A DNA stretch of 64,000 nt from Pseudomonas sp. LS1212 (GTDB lineage: Bacteria > Pseudomonadota > Gammaproteobacteria > Pseudomonadales > Pseudomonadaceae). Below, in pieces: positions 1 through 7,426 of this stretch. The DNA lies in NCBI RefSeq assembly GCF_024741815.1, contig NZ_CP102951.1:2991001-3055000 (forward strand). Reading direction: 5' to 3'. The notes below the pieces were generated by a model. It was not told the origin of the DNA. It searched no databases and saw nothing but the letters and a program-made list of their open reading frames with translations. The number at the start of each line of letters is the position of its first letter. Within the stretch, counting starts at the first letter, position 1. A program made the translations under genes and the position numbers.

Positions 1-2
1 CG

Positions 3-707
3 ACGGTCACCTACACACCACCTGCGGGGCTGCTCAACCCCACTACCGCGACCTTCACCTACCAGGCCAGGGATAGCCTGGGCGCTCTCTCGGCTCCGGC
101 AACGGTCGCCGTGAATGTGACGGTTCCCGTCAACCAGGCGCCTGTTGCCGGCAATGACACCGGTGCGACCCAGACCGCTCCGATCACCCTGAGCGTGCTG
201 GCCAACGATACCGATCCGGAGGGCAACACGCCGCTGACCGTGGTCAACCTGACTCAGCCTGCCGCCGGCCAGGGCAGTGTCACCACCAACGGCACGACGG
301 TGACCTACACGCCGCCAGCGTCGCTGGTCAACGCCATCAGCGCGAGCTTCACCTATCAGGCCCGCGATAGCCGGGGCGCCCTCTCGGCTCCAGCGACGGT
401 CACCGTGCAAGTATCGCCGGTGATCAACCTGGAGAACCTCAGGGTCACCGCGGCCATAGTCCAGGCCCGCGTAGGTGGGCGCTTCACCTGGGATATATCC
501 GGGGCCTCCGGGATCATCCTGGGCAACACCATCACCGTTCAGGTCGCTACCCCGACCGGTCTGGTGACCCTGGGCACAGCGTCCGTAGCACTGACCGGCC
601 GCTGGCGGTTGGTGGTCACCAACAGCATCGTGCCGGGCGCGAACCCAACGGCCACCGCCCGATCATCGGCGGGCAGCACGATCAGCTTCCCGGTGGTGGC
701 CCAGTAG
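3..707 (+). CDS. C-terminal part of a cadherin/Ig-repeat surface protein (partial)
   Basis: The reading frame is open from the window edge to the stop at 705-707, so the start lies upstream. What is visible is one complete and one partial copy of a roughly 95-residue module. Each opens with a NQAPVAGNDTG-like stretch, carries VLANDTDPEG, and ends with FTYQARDSxGALSAPATV. This is the Big_9/cadherin-like repeat type of large bacterial adhesins. The last 90 or so residues, after VQVSPV, are a different beta-rich domain with no repeat. I see no RTX motif or LPXTG-like anchor, so export route and anchoring are unknown. The curlin genes follow 78 bases downstream on the same strand, so it may be a matrix or surface component expressed with them. 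The family assignment is good; the function is inferred. Confidence 0.75.
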   Translation, partial: TVTYTPPAGLLNPTTATFTYQARDSLGALSAPATVAVNVTVPVNQAPVAGNDTGATQTAPITLSVLANDTDPEGNTPLTVVNLTQPAAGQGSVTTNGTTVTYTPPASLVNAISASFTYQARDSRGALSAPATVTVQVSPVINLENLRVTAAIVQARVGGRFTWDISGASGIILGNTITVQVATPTGLVTLGTASVALTGRWRLVVTNSIVPGANPTATARSSAGSTISFPVVAQ

Positions 708-785
708 CGACCCACCCCGCCTCCCTCAGCGGAGGCGGGGTCAGCCGTTGAAGGTTTCTTGACTTGAACCCGAAAGGACTTCGAC

Positions 786-1286
786 ATGCCCGGCCAATCT
801 CGTACTTCGCTCCGGCAACTGATCCTCGGCCTGGCCTTGCCGTTGTGCCTGGGCAGCCAGGCACTGCGGGCCAATGACCTGATGGAGAACTTCGATATCG
901 CACCGGGTAACGACCTGGGCGAGCCACAGGCAGTGTTCTTGATGGCGACGCCAAATGGCCAACAGGCACTGATCAGCCAAAGCGGTGAAGCCAACCTGGC
1001 GACGCTGAACCAGAACGGCCAGTCCTTGCTCGGGCAGATCGTCCAGGCCGGTAGCGCCCAGGAAGCCTGGATCCTGCAACAAGGCATCGACCAGATCGCA
1101 CTGATCAATCAACAAGGCTATGGCAACCAGGCCTACATCAGCCAGAACGGATCGAACAACCGTGCACAGATAGACCAGAACGGAAACAGCAACAGCGCCA
1201 GCATCGAACAGAACGGTGCCGGCCTGCGGAGCAGTGTCAGCCAGAACGGCAATGGCCAGCGTGTCGAAATTCGCCAATACCACTGA
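786..1286 (+). CDS. csgB: CsgB-like curlin (minor subunit/nucleator)
   Basis: A 166-residue secreted protein with an N-terminal signal peptide (hydrophobic LILGLALPLCLG, probable cleavage near residue 29). From about residue 58 on it consists of curlin repeats of the form xQxGxxNxAxIxQxG; ISQNGSNNRAQIDQNGNSNS is typical. Curlin repeats stack as beta-strand-loop-beta-strand units in amyloid fibres. The size and its position before a larger curlin gene fit CsgB, the surface nucleator, rather than CsgA. The last repeat ends in basic residues (GQRVEIRQYH), as in nucleators. The ATG at 786 has an AAGGACT ribosome site 8 bases upstream. csgE, csgF and csgG are not in the window and may lie to the left or elsewhere. 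Confidence 0.8.
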   Translation: MPGQSRTSLRQLILGLALPLCLGSQALRANDLMENFDIAPGNDLGEPQAVFLMATPNGQQALISQSGEANLATLNQNGQSLLGQIVQAGSAQEAWILQQGIDQIALINQQGYGNQAYISQNGSNNRAQIDQNGNSNSASIEQNGAGLRSSVSQNGNGQRVEIRQYH

Positions 1287-1352
1287 CCTGATCACTGCCA
1301 TTGACCTAATCAGTACCACGCAAGCAAAAGCGAATTACCAGGAGGCAATACC

Positions 1353-2798
1353 ATGTTCAAGCTCACCCCCCTCGCTGCCGCCGTGCTGATACTGGCCAGC
1401 ACCCAGACACTGGCTGATGACAGCGTCTCGACCCAGGACCAGTCCGGTAACGTGAACATTGCCAATGTGTACCAGATCGACGCCAGCCAGGCCAGCACGA
1501 TTCAGACCCAAAGGGGCGACGGTAACGATGCCGCCGCAGTGCAGCAGGTGACCAACAACCCCATCGAACAGACCCAGGAGGGTACCCAGAACGCCGGTTA
1601 CGCCGATCAGCTCTATGAAAGTACCGGGGCCATCGTGCAAAAACAGAACGGTAGTTTCAACGGCACCCACGCCAGCCAATCGACGGGCTACGATAACCAG
1701 GCCCTGCAACAACAACTAGGCGAAGGCAACTTCTCTTTTATCATCCAGGAAAGCCAGATTGGCGCGCAGGCCACGACGTATCAGTCGGGCAGTAACAACG
1801 AGGCCAATATCGAGCAGTTGTTCAGCGGCTCGAACAACAACGCGCTGGTGATTCAAACCGGTATGGGGCAGTTCGCCGCCGCCGAACATCTGAACTACCT
1901 CAACGGCCAGATCGAGATCAACCAGAACGGCGATGGCAACTGGGCCTACGCCGAACAGGGCGAAGGCATTGGCGGCAATGTCAACGTGATCCAGGACGGT
2001 ATGCTCAACTCCGTCGAAGTCTGGCAAGACTCGCAAGTGGGTAGCCGGGCCGGCATCACCCAAAGTGGCGACAGCAACGAAACGGTGGCCGACCAGAGCT
2101 TTGGCGAAAGCAACCTGACCACGATCCTGCAAATAGGTGGCGGCAACGCCATCTACGCCGATCAATTCGAGTCGAACAATTCGACCACCAACCTGTTCCA
2201 GGACGGCCAGGGCAACCTGGCACTGACCTATCAGACCGGCGAAAACCAAAGCCTGGTGGTGTCTTCGGTTGGCGATGACAACAAGGTCTACGCCAGCGAC
2301 TGGCAAGGTCCGCAGCATGGCGGTCAGTTCGGCAGCAATCAGCGCGCCGAGATTTACCAGGACGGCACGGGTAACACCGCCAACCTGACCCAGAAAGACA
2401 TTTCCCAGCACACTCAACTGAGCCAGTCCGGCTATGGCAACCAGGCCAGCGTGAGCCAGTCTGATGCCTACAACGAATTGTACTTCGAGCAAAATGGCAC
2501 CGATAACATCCTGGTCGCCGACCAGCGCGGTACGGAAAACCTCGGCTCGGGCACCAGCAGCGGGACAGGTAACATCGTCGAGCTCGAGCAGTCCGGTAGC
2601 GGCAACCAAAGCTATACCTACCAGCTCTATGGCGATACCAACCTGGCATCGATCAAACAAACCGACGGGGTCAACATGGCCTACATCACTCAAGGTGGCT
2701 CGGCTAACCAGGCCAATGTCGACCAGAGTGGCCATAACATGAACGCGACCATTCAACAAACAGGGACGCGCAACCAGGCTAGCGTATTGCAGCAGTGA
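1353..2798 (+). CDS. csgA: Large CsgA-like curlin, major amyloid subunit
   Basis: A 481-residue secreted protein with a signal peptide (residues 1-21, ending TLA) followed almost entirely by degenerate curlin repeats. I count roughly 18-20 units spaced about 22 residues, with conserved Q-x-G-x-x-N and Q positions (for example NQNGDGNWAYAEQ and EQSGSGNQSYTYQ). Enterobacterial CsgA has five repeats in about 150 residues, so this is about three times longer. It is rich in Gln, Asn, Gly and Ser and very poor in Lys. The ATG at 1353 follows an AGGAGG site at 1339-1345. It lies 66 bases after the csgB-like gene, so the two are probably one operon, ended by the terminator at 2833. The fibre role is inferred from the repeats. 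Confidence 0.8.
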   Translation: MFKLTPLAAAVLILASTQTLADDSVSTQDQSGNVNIANVYQIDASQASTIQTQRGDGNDAAAVQQVTNNPIEQTQEGTQNAGYADQLYESTGAIVQKQNGSFNGTHASQSTGYDNQALQQQLGEGNFSFIIQESQIGAQATTYQSGSNNEANIEQLFSGSNNNALVIQTGMGQFAAAEHLNYLNGQIEINQNGDGNWAYAEQGEGIGGNVNVIQDGMLNSVEVWQDSQVGSRAGITQSGDSNETVADQSFGESNLTTILQIGGGNAIYADQFESNNSTTNLFQDGQGNLALTYQTGENQSLVVSSVGDDNKVYASDWQGPQHGGQFGSNQRAEIYQDGTGNTANLTQKDISQHTQLSQSGYGNQASVSQSDAYNELYFEQNGTDNILVADQRGTENLGSGTSSGTGNIVELEQSGSGNQSYTYQLYGDTNLASIKQTDGVNMAYITQGGSANQANVDQSGHNMNATIQQTGTRNQASVLQQ

Positions 2799-2832
2799 GC
2801 AAGCGATTAACCCTCTCCGGCAATTCCCCTTT

Positions 2833-2863
2833 GCTCCCACGTTTGTGCGTGGGAGCTTTTTTT
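2833..2863 (+). terminator. Rho-independent terminator after the curlin genes
   Basis: A perfect 8-bp GC-rich stem (GCTCCCAC/GTGGGAGC) with a short GTTTGTGC loop is followed directly by seven T residues. It lies 35 bases after the csgA-like stop codon and should end curlin transcription. Confidence 0.9.
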
Positions 2864-2884
2864 ATCGCGGCAGGGAACGCGGAG

Positions 2885-2925
2885 CGTCAAAAGAGGCATT
2901 CCCACGCAGAGCGCGGGAGCGAGAT
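2885..2925. repeat. REP-type palindromic element
   Basis: The stretch GGAGCGTC...GCATTCCCACGC...GCGGGAGCGAG matches the REP-like units near 9668 and 12900 (GCATTCCCACGC, then GTGGGAACGAG). It lies between the ends of the convergent curlin operon and permease gene, a usual place for Pseudomonas REPs. Confidence 0.6.
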
Positions 2926-2927
2926 CG

Positions 2928-4334
2928 TTAGTTCGTGAAACTTGGCTGCGCCGCATTTTGCGCTTGCGTGCGGCCGCGGGTTGCCAGGCAGTAATACAGT
3001 GGGCAGGTGACTACCAGGCCGACCAGCCAGGACAGGTCCACACCTTCGATAGTGTTGGCATAGGGCCCGACGTACAGCGATGTGTTGGCGAACGGCAATT
3101 GCACCAGGATGCCGATGAAGTACGCCACGATCGCGTGCAGATTGAAGCGTCCGTAGATCCCGCCATCGGCCTGGAAAATCGACGCGATGTCATAGCGACC
3201 GCGCTTGATCAGATAAAAGTCGATCAGATTGATCGATGCCCACGGCACCAACACCAGCAGCAACGCCAGAATCAAACCGATGAAGTGCGAAATGAAATTC
3301 GCCGACGCGCTCAGCGCCATCAGGCAGCAACCCACCAGTACCACAGTCGATAACACTACCCGTACCTTGATGCTCGGCGTCCAGCTGCCGGCAAAGGTCT
3401 GGATCGAGGTGACGATCGACAACACAGCACCATACAGATTCAATGCGTTGTGACTGATGATGTTGAGCAGGAACAGCACCATCAGGATCGGCCCGAGCAC
3501 GCCGGTCGACTGCTTGACCGCCGCCATTGCCTCGGTGCCTTCAGGGGTAGCCAGAACCGCCACTGCGCCAAAGCTGAACGACAGGATGGTCCCCAGCGTT
3601 GCGCCGAAATAGGTTGCCCAGAACGGCCGGGCAATCCCGATATCGCTCGGCAGGTAGCGCGAATAGTCCGATACATAAGGCGAGAAACTGATCTGCCAGA
3701 TGATGCCCAGCGACACCGTCGCCAGCCAGCCGGACAGATTGAAGCCACCACGGCTGAAGAAATCCGCCGGCAGATCATGCCCGAAGATATAGACGAAGCC
3801 TACGAGCAAGGCGCTGCCCATGACCCAGGTGCCGATACGGTTGAGGGTATGGATGAAGCGATAGCCGATCACCCCGATAGCCGTGGCACTCAAGGCACCG
3901 ATGACGATACCTGCAGGCAGCGGTACCGATTCGACGATGCCATGGATCGACTCACCGGCCAGAACGATATTGGAGATAAAGAAGCCGATATAGATGATGG
4001 CCGCGAAAAACACGATCAACAACGCACCATAACGGCCGAACTGGCCACGGCTCTGGACCATCTGCGGAATCCCCATCCGGGGCCCCTGGGCTGAAGCCAG
4101 GGCGATGACAATGCCACCGATCATGTGCCCGAGGGCGATCGCGATCAGCCCCCAGAGCAGATTGAGGTGAAATACCTGTACCACCATCGCGCCGGTCACG
4201 ATCGGCAGTGGCGCGATATTGGTACTGAACCACAGGGTAAAGAGGTCGCGGGCTTTCCCGTGACGTTCGGCTAGCGGTACGTAATCGACCGTGTGGTTCT
4301 CGATCAGCTGGTTTTGCTGGGACGGCTGGGACAT
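2928..4334 (-). CDS. NCS1-family nucleobase/cation symporter (CodB-like permease)
   Basis: A 468-residue integral membrane protein with about 12 hydrophobic segments, belonging to the NCS1 (PF02133) family of cytosine, purine, allantoin and hydantoin importers. Family signatures include the N-terminal VPLAERHGKARDLFTLWFSTN, GPRMGIPQMVQSRGQFGRYG after TM2, and FSPYVSDYSRYLP in the middle. The ATG at 4334 is preferred over a TTG two codons upstream. It is divergent from the flavin reductase gene at 4660, and an operator-like TATTATGGTATTCCA lies 86-100 bases upstream. It resembles the second permease at 7427 closely enough to suggest related substrates. Uptake of an N-heterocycle for the neighbouring oxidoreductases is inferred. 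Confidence 0.85.
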   Translation of the reverse strand: MSQPSQQNQLIENHTVDYVPLAERHGKARDLFTLWFSTNIAPLPIVTGAMVVQVFHLNLLWGLIAIALGHMIGGIVIALASAQGPRMGIPQMVQSRGQFGRYGALLIVFFAAIIYIGFFISNIVLAGESIHGIVESVPLPAGIVIGALSATAIGVIGYRFIHTLNRIGTWVMGSALLVGFVYIFGHDLPADFFSRGGFNLSGWLATVSLGIIWQISFSPYVSDYSRYLPSDIGIARPFWATYFGATLGTILSFSFGAVAVLATPEGTEAMAAVKQSTGVLGPILMVLFLLNIISHNALNLYGAVLSIVTSIQTFAGSWTPSIKVRVVLSTVVLVGCCLMALSASANFISHFIGLILALLLVLVPWASINLIDFYLIKRGRYDIASIFQADGGIYGRFNLHAIVAYFIGILVQLPFANTSLYVGPYANTIEGVDLSWLVGLVVTCPLYYCLATRGRTQAQNAAQPSFTN

Positions 4335-4419
4335 GGGCAATGAACTCGAGTTTGTCTGTTCTTATCTTTGTATGAAGCCAAACCAGGAAGCCGTCAGATG
4401 GCCCCTTAGATGAACACCA

Positions 4420-4434
4420 TATTATGGTATTCCA
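4420..4434. promoter_or_regulatory. Operator-like motif, copy 1 (upstream of NCS1 permease)
   Basis: TATTATGGTATTCCA, one mismatch from the copies at 5183 and 62889. It lies 86-100 bases upstream of the permease ATG at 4334. The core is a GntR/FCD-type half-site palindrome TGGTATnCCA. Confidence 0.65.
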
Positions 4435-4592
4435 ACATTTTCACAAGACTGATCCGGTCATTGCGCGACGAACTGATCTGCACGACTGCCCCCGCAATCA
4501 ACCCTCTGGCCGCCAAAAACCCCCGGTTTCACTGACCATTGGCCGCAAAGCGGGCGGTAATCGCATCCGACAAAAAGTACTTGCAAAGCATG

Positions 4593-4607
4593 TATTACGG
4601 TATACCA
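4593..4607. promoter_or_regulatory. Operator-like motif, copy 2 (upstream of flavin reductase)
   Basis: TATTACGGTATACCA, one mismatch from the copies at 5183 and 62889, located 53-67 bases upstream of the ATG at 4660. Confidence 0.7.
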
Positions 4608-4659
4608 TCAGACACACTAATCACAAAAAGCGTGCGCGAAGCCGCCCGAGGGCAATCCA

Positions 4660-5145
4660 ATGATCGATGCAGCCGTCTACAAACAAGTCATGGGCTCGTT
4701 CCCTTCCGGCGTGACCGTGATCACCACGCTCGATGACGATGGCCAAGTGGTCGGCCTCACCGCCAGCGCCTTCAGCTCCCTGTCGATGGACCCTGCCCTG
4801 GTGCTGTTCTGCCCCAACTACAGTTCCGATTCCTATCCGGTACTGATCAAGAACAAGCGCTTCGCCATCCACTTCCTTTCCGGTGAACAGCAAAACGAAG
4901 CCTATGCCTTCGCCCGCAAGGGCAAGGACAAGGCCCAGGGCATCGAGTGGACGCTCAGTGAACTGGGTAACCCGCTGCTGGCCAATGCCACGGCGATCAT
5001 CGAGTGCGAGCTGTGGCGTGAATATGAAGGCGGTGACCACGCCATCATGGTCGGTGCGGTGAAGAACCTGATCGTGCCCGAGCAGGCCTGCAGCCCGCTG
5101 GTCTACTGCCGCGGGAAGATGGCTGCGCTGCCGGCGTTTGCCTGA
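4660..5145 (+). CDS. Flavin reductase family protein (RutF/HpaC-like)
   Basis: A 161-residue protein of the flavin reductase-like FMN-binding family (PF01613). Diagnostic stretches are GSFPSGVTVITT near the N-terminus, GLTASAFSSLSMDPALVLFC, and GGDHAIMVGAV. Members use NAD(P)H to make reduced FMN or FAD for a partner monooxygenase. The luciferase-like monooxygenase gene starts 128 bases downstream on the same strand and is the obvious partner. Both carry their own copy of the same operator-like motif, which suggests coordinate control rather than only co-transcription. The length is typical for the family. Confidence 0.88.
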   Translation: MIDAAVYKQVMGSFPSGVTVITTLDDDGQVVGLTASAFSSLSMDPALVLFCPNYSSDSYPVLIKNKRFAIHFLSGEQQNEAYAFARKGKDKAQGIEWTLSELGNPLLANATAIIECELWREYEGGDHAIMVGAVKNLIVPEQACSPLVYCRGKMAALPAFA

Positions 5146-5182
5146 CCGTGGCAGGCAAGAGAAAAATCTTGCGGATATCCCG

Positions 5183-5197
5183 TATTATGGTATACCA
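5183..5197. promoter_or_regulatory. Operator-like motif, copy 3 (upstream of LLM monooxygenase)
   Basis: TATTATGGTATACCA, identical over 15 bases to the copy at 62889. It lies 77-91 bases upstream of the monooxygenase ATG at 5274 and contains the 10-bp palindrome TGGTATACCA. Confidence 0.75.
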
Positions 5198-5273
5198 ATA
5201 TTCAACAAGCCGCCCGGCCGAACTCCCGGCAAACGTGCACACTGGCTAAAACAAAAAATCCGAGGTAAGCGTC

Positions 5274-6317
5274 ATGAAATTCTCTTTGTTCGTACATATG
5301 GAACGGTGGGACGAGCAAGTCAGCCATCGCCAATTGTTCGAAGACCTGACCGAATTGACCCTGATGGCCGAAGCCGGTGGCTTCAGCACCGTCTGGATCG
5401 GCGAACACCACGCCATGGAGTACACCATCTCGCCGAGCCCGATGCCGCTGCTGGCGTATCTGGCGGCCAGGACCACCACCATTCACCTGGGCGCCGGGAC
5501 TATCATTGCGCCGTTCTGGCACCCATTGCGGGTGGCTGGCGAATGCGCCCTGCTCGACGTGATCAGTAACGGTCGCATGGAAGTCGGCCTGGCCCGGGGC
5601 GCCTACCAGGTCGAGTTCGACCGCATGGCCGACGGCATGCCGGCTGCCACCGGCGGCAATCACTTGCGTGAAATGGTCCCGGTGGTACGCAAGCTGTGGC
5701 AAGGCGACTACGCCCATGACGGCGAGATCTGGAAATTCCCGACCTCCACCAGCGTACCGAAACCGATCCAGAAGCCGACCCCGCCCATGTGGATTGCCGC
5801 CCGCGACCCGGACTCGCACAGTTTCGCGGTGGCCAATGGTTGCAACGTGATGGTCACGCCGCTGATGAAAGGCGACGAAGAAGTCCTGGACCTGAAGAAC
5901 AAATTCGAGGCGGCGCTGGCCAACAACCCGGACGTGCCGCGCCCCAAGCTGATGGTGCTGCGTCACACTCATGTGCATAGTGCCGACGACCCTGAGGGTT
6001 GGCAGGTCGGGGCCAAGGCCATCTCGCGCTTCTACCGCACCTTCGACGCCTGGTTCGGCAACAAGCAAACACCGGTCAACGGCTTCCTTGAGCCGAGCCC
6101 GGAAGAGAAATTCGCGGAGCGCCCGGAGTTCGAACTGGAGAACATCCACAAGAACACCATGATCGGTACCCCCGAAGAAATCATCAAACGCATCAAGTAC
6201 TACCAGGAACTGGGTGTTGACGAGTTCAGCTTCTGGTGCGACAACAGCTTGCCGCATGCCGAGAAGAAGAAGTCGCTGGAGCTGTTTATCAAGGAAGTGG
6301 TGCCGGCGTTCCAATAA
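5274..6317 (+). CDS. LLM-class flavin-dependent monooxygenase
   Basis: A 347-residue bacterial-luciferase-like protein (PF00296). Seen features are an N-terminal strand MKFSLFVHMERW, the TVWIGEHHAMEY motif (residues about 40-51) typical of the fold, GAGTIIAPFWHPLRVAGE, and NGRMEVGLARGAYQVEF. Family members use reduced flavin and O2 to hydroxylate or cleave substrates. In the Rut and related pathways such enzymes open nitrogen heterocycles. It is not a close match to RutA as I remember that sequence, so I do not give that symbol. The flavin reductase upstream, the amidohydrolase downstream and permeases on both sides argue for N-heterocycle degradation. A GAGGTAAG ribosome site precedes the ATG. 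Confidence 0.88.
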   Translation: MKFSLFVHMERWDEQVSHRQLFEDLTELTLMAEAGGFSTVWIGEHHAMEYTISPSPMPLLAYLAARTTTIHLGAGTIIAPFWHPLRVAGECALLDVISNGRMEVGLARGAYQVEFDRMADGMPAATGGNHLREMVPVVRKLWQGDYAHDGEIWKFPTSTSVPKPIQKPTPPMWIAARDPDSHSFAVANGCNVMVTPLMKGDEEVLDLKNKFEAALANNPDVPRPKLMVLRHTHVHSADDPEGWQVGAKAISRFYRTFDAWFGNKQTPVNGFLEPSPEEKFAERPEFELENIHKNTMIGTPEEIIKRIKYYQELGVDEFSFWCDNSLPHAEKKKSLELFIKEVVPAFQ

Positions 6318-6362
6318 GGAACCCAGATTTTTAGAGACCTTGCCGGCCTCATCGCTGGCAAG

Positions 6363-6411
6363 CCAGCTCCCACAGGGAACCAGGTGCATGCATCACCTTT
6401 GTGGGAGCTGG
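6363..6411. repeat. REP-type hairpin
   Basis: CCAGCTCCCAC and its exact reverse complement GTGGGAGCTGG flank a loop that itself contains an AGGTG/CACCT stem. It lies downstream of the monooxygenase gene and is typical of Pseudomonas extragenic palindromes. It could also attenuate read-through. Confidence 0.65.
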
Positions 6412-6740
6412 CCGGGCGGCGCTCCGCTTGCCCGTCGACTCGGAGTCGCGCCCGACCGTAGCGGTCGCAGAATACATGCAACAACACAAGAACAACGGTC
6501 GATGCTCACCATGAACAATCGATTCAACCCATCCGCCACACTTCCCCTGCCCGGTGCCGAGCTGGCCTACCTGTGCGCCAACGCCAGCACCTCGCACATC
6601 CGTCTCAAGCGCCTGCGCGCCAGCGTCTCGGCCAAGCAAAACGGCTTCTGGCTGATAATTTCCTGAGCAAACCCTGAGCTGCACCTTCAACGCCGACTGC
6701 GCGGCTTCGCCGTGCCCGACACCTTGATCAGGCTTTGCCC
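6412..6740 (+). other. Gap before the isochorismatase gene; only a doubtful small reading frame
   Basis: This stretch holds GC-rich sequence and a frame at 6502-6666 (54 codons, ATGCTCACC start). I do not recognise the product and it lacks a good ribosome site. It may be a remnant or a chance frame. No operator-like TGGTATACCA motif is present here, so the isochorismatase and second permease either have a different promoter or depend on read-through from the monooxygenase gene. Confidence 0.3.
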
Positions 6741-7421
6741 ATGAAAAACAAAAACGCACTATTGATCATCGACATGCAACAGGAAGATGGCTTCGTTCTG
6801 GAGCACTTCGACAACGTCGTCGCCAACACCGCGACACTCCTGGACACCGCTCGCCAGCTGGCGATCCCGGTCTTCTACAGCCGCCACATCAATCCGGCCG
6901 ACGGCATCGGCCTGCCGCCGGGAGAACCGAGAGCCGCCGACGGCGGCCCGGCGAGTTACCGCAGTGGTACCCGCCAGGTGGAAATCATCGCGGCACTGGC
7001 GCCACAGCCTGGAGATGCAGTGATCGACAAACCGCGCTACAGCGCCTTCCACCAGACCGACCTGGACACGCAACTCAAGCGATCGGGCGTGACTACCCTG
7101 ATTGTCGGCGGCGTACTCACCGACGTCTGCGTGCTCACCACGGTGTTCGATGCCTTCGCCCTGGGCTACCGCATTCGCGTCATCACCGATGCATGTACCA
7201 CGACCACCCTGGCTGCGCACTATTCGGCGCTCTTGATCATGGCCAACTGGGTTTACTCGCTGGAACTGCTGACTTGCGCCGAGCTGCTCCGCGCCCTTGA
7301 AGGCAAGGACTTCATCAGCTGCGCTCCAGAAAGGCCGGACCTCTTCGCCCATCAACCCCATGAGTTGGCAGGCACCATCGAGCGCCTGCAGTCCCGCCTC
7401 CAACGCCAGGCCCAGGAGTGA
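6741..7421 (+). CDS. Isochorismatase-family cysteine hydrolase
   Basis: A 226-residue cysteine hydrolase (PF00857). The family triad is visible: Asp11 in LLIIDMQQ, Lys97 in AVIDKPRYSAF, and Cys130 in GVLTDVCV. Members hydrolyse C-N bonds in substrates such as ureidoacrylate (RutB), nicotinamide, N-carbamoylsarcosine or maleamate. Placed between a flavin monooxygenase and an NCS1 permease, it most plausibly hydrolyses an amide or ureide formed after ring opening. ATG 6741 is preferred to the TTG two codons upstream. Its end overlaps the start region of the next gene, and an AGGAG for the permease lies inside the last codons, so the two are probably translationally coupled. Confidence 0.85.
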   Translation: MKNKNALLIIDMQQEDGFVLEHFDNVVANTATLLDTARQLAIPVFYSRHINPADGIGLPPGEPRAADGGPASYRSGTRQVEIIAALAPQPGDAVIDKPRYSAFHQTDLDTQLKRSGVTTLIVGGVLTDVCVLTTVFDAFALGYRIRVITDACTTTTLAAHYSALLIMANWVYSLELLTCAELLRALEGKDFISCAPERPDLFAHQPHELAGTIERLQSRLQRQAQE

Positions 7422-7426
7422 GCGCC

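Larger units (their letters stand above)
4335..4659. promoter_or_regulatory. Divergent control region with two operator-like sites
   Basis: This 325-base gap separates the permease (minus strand) from the flavin reductase (plus strand). It contains two copies of the same 15-bp motif, at 4420-4434 and 4593-4607, each suitably placed for one of the two genes. No convincing gene is present. Confidence 0.6.

Noticed and set aside
5274..6317. Assigning the monooxygenase as RutA and the cluster as the uracil Rut operon
   Set aside because: The N-terminal and motif sequences differ from RutA as I remember it, RutC and RutE equivalents are missing, and a PF06684 protein is part of the apparent regulon.
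6502..6666. Small open frame of 54 codons upstream of the isochorismatase gene
   Set aside because: No convincing ribosome site, no recognisable domain, and located next to REP sequence. It could be a remnant, but I cannot support it as a gene.
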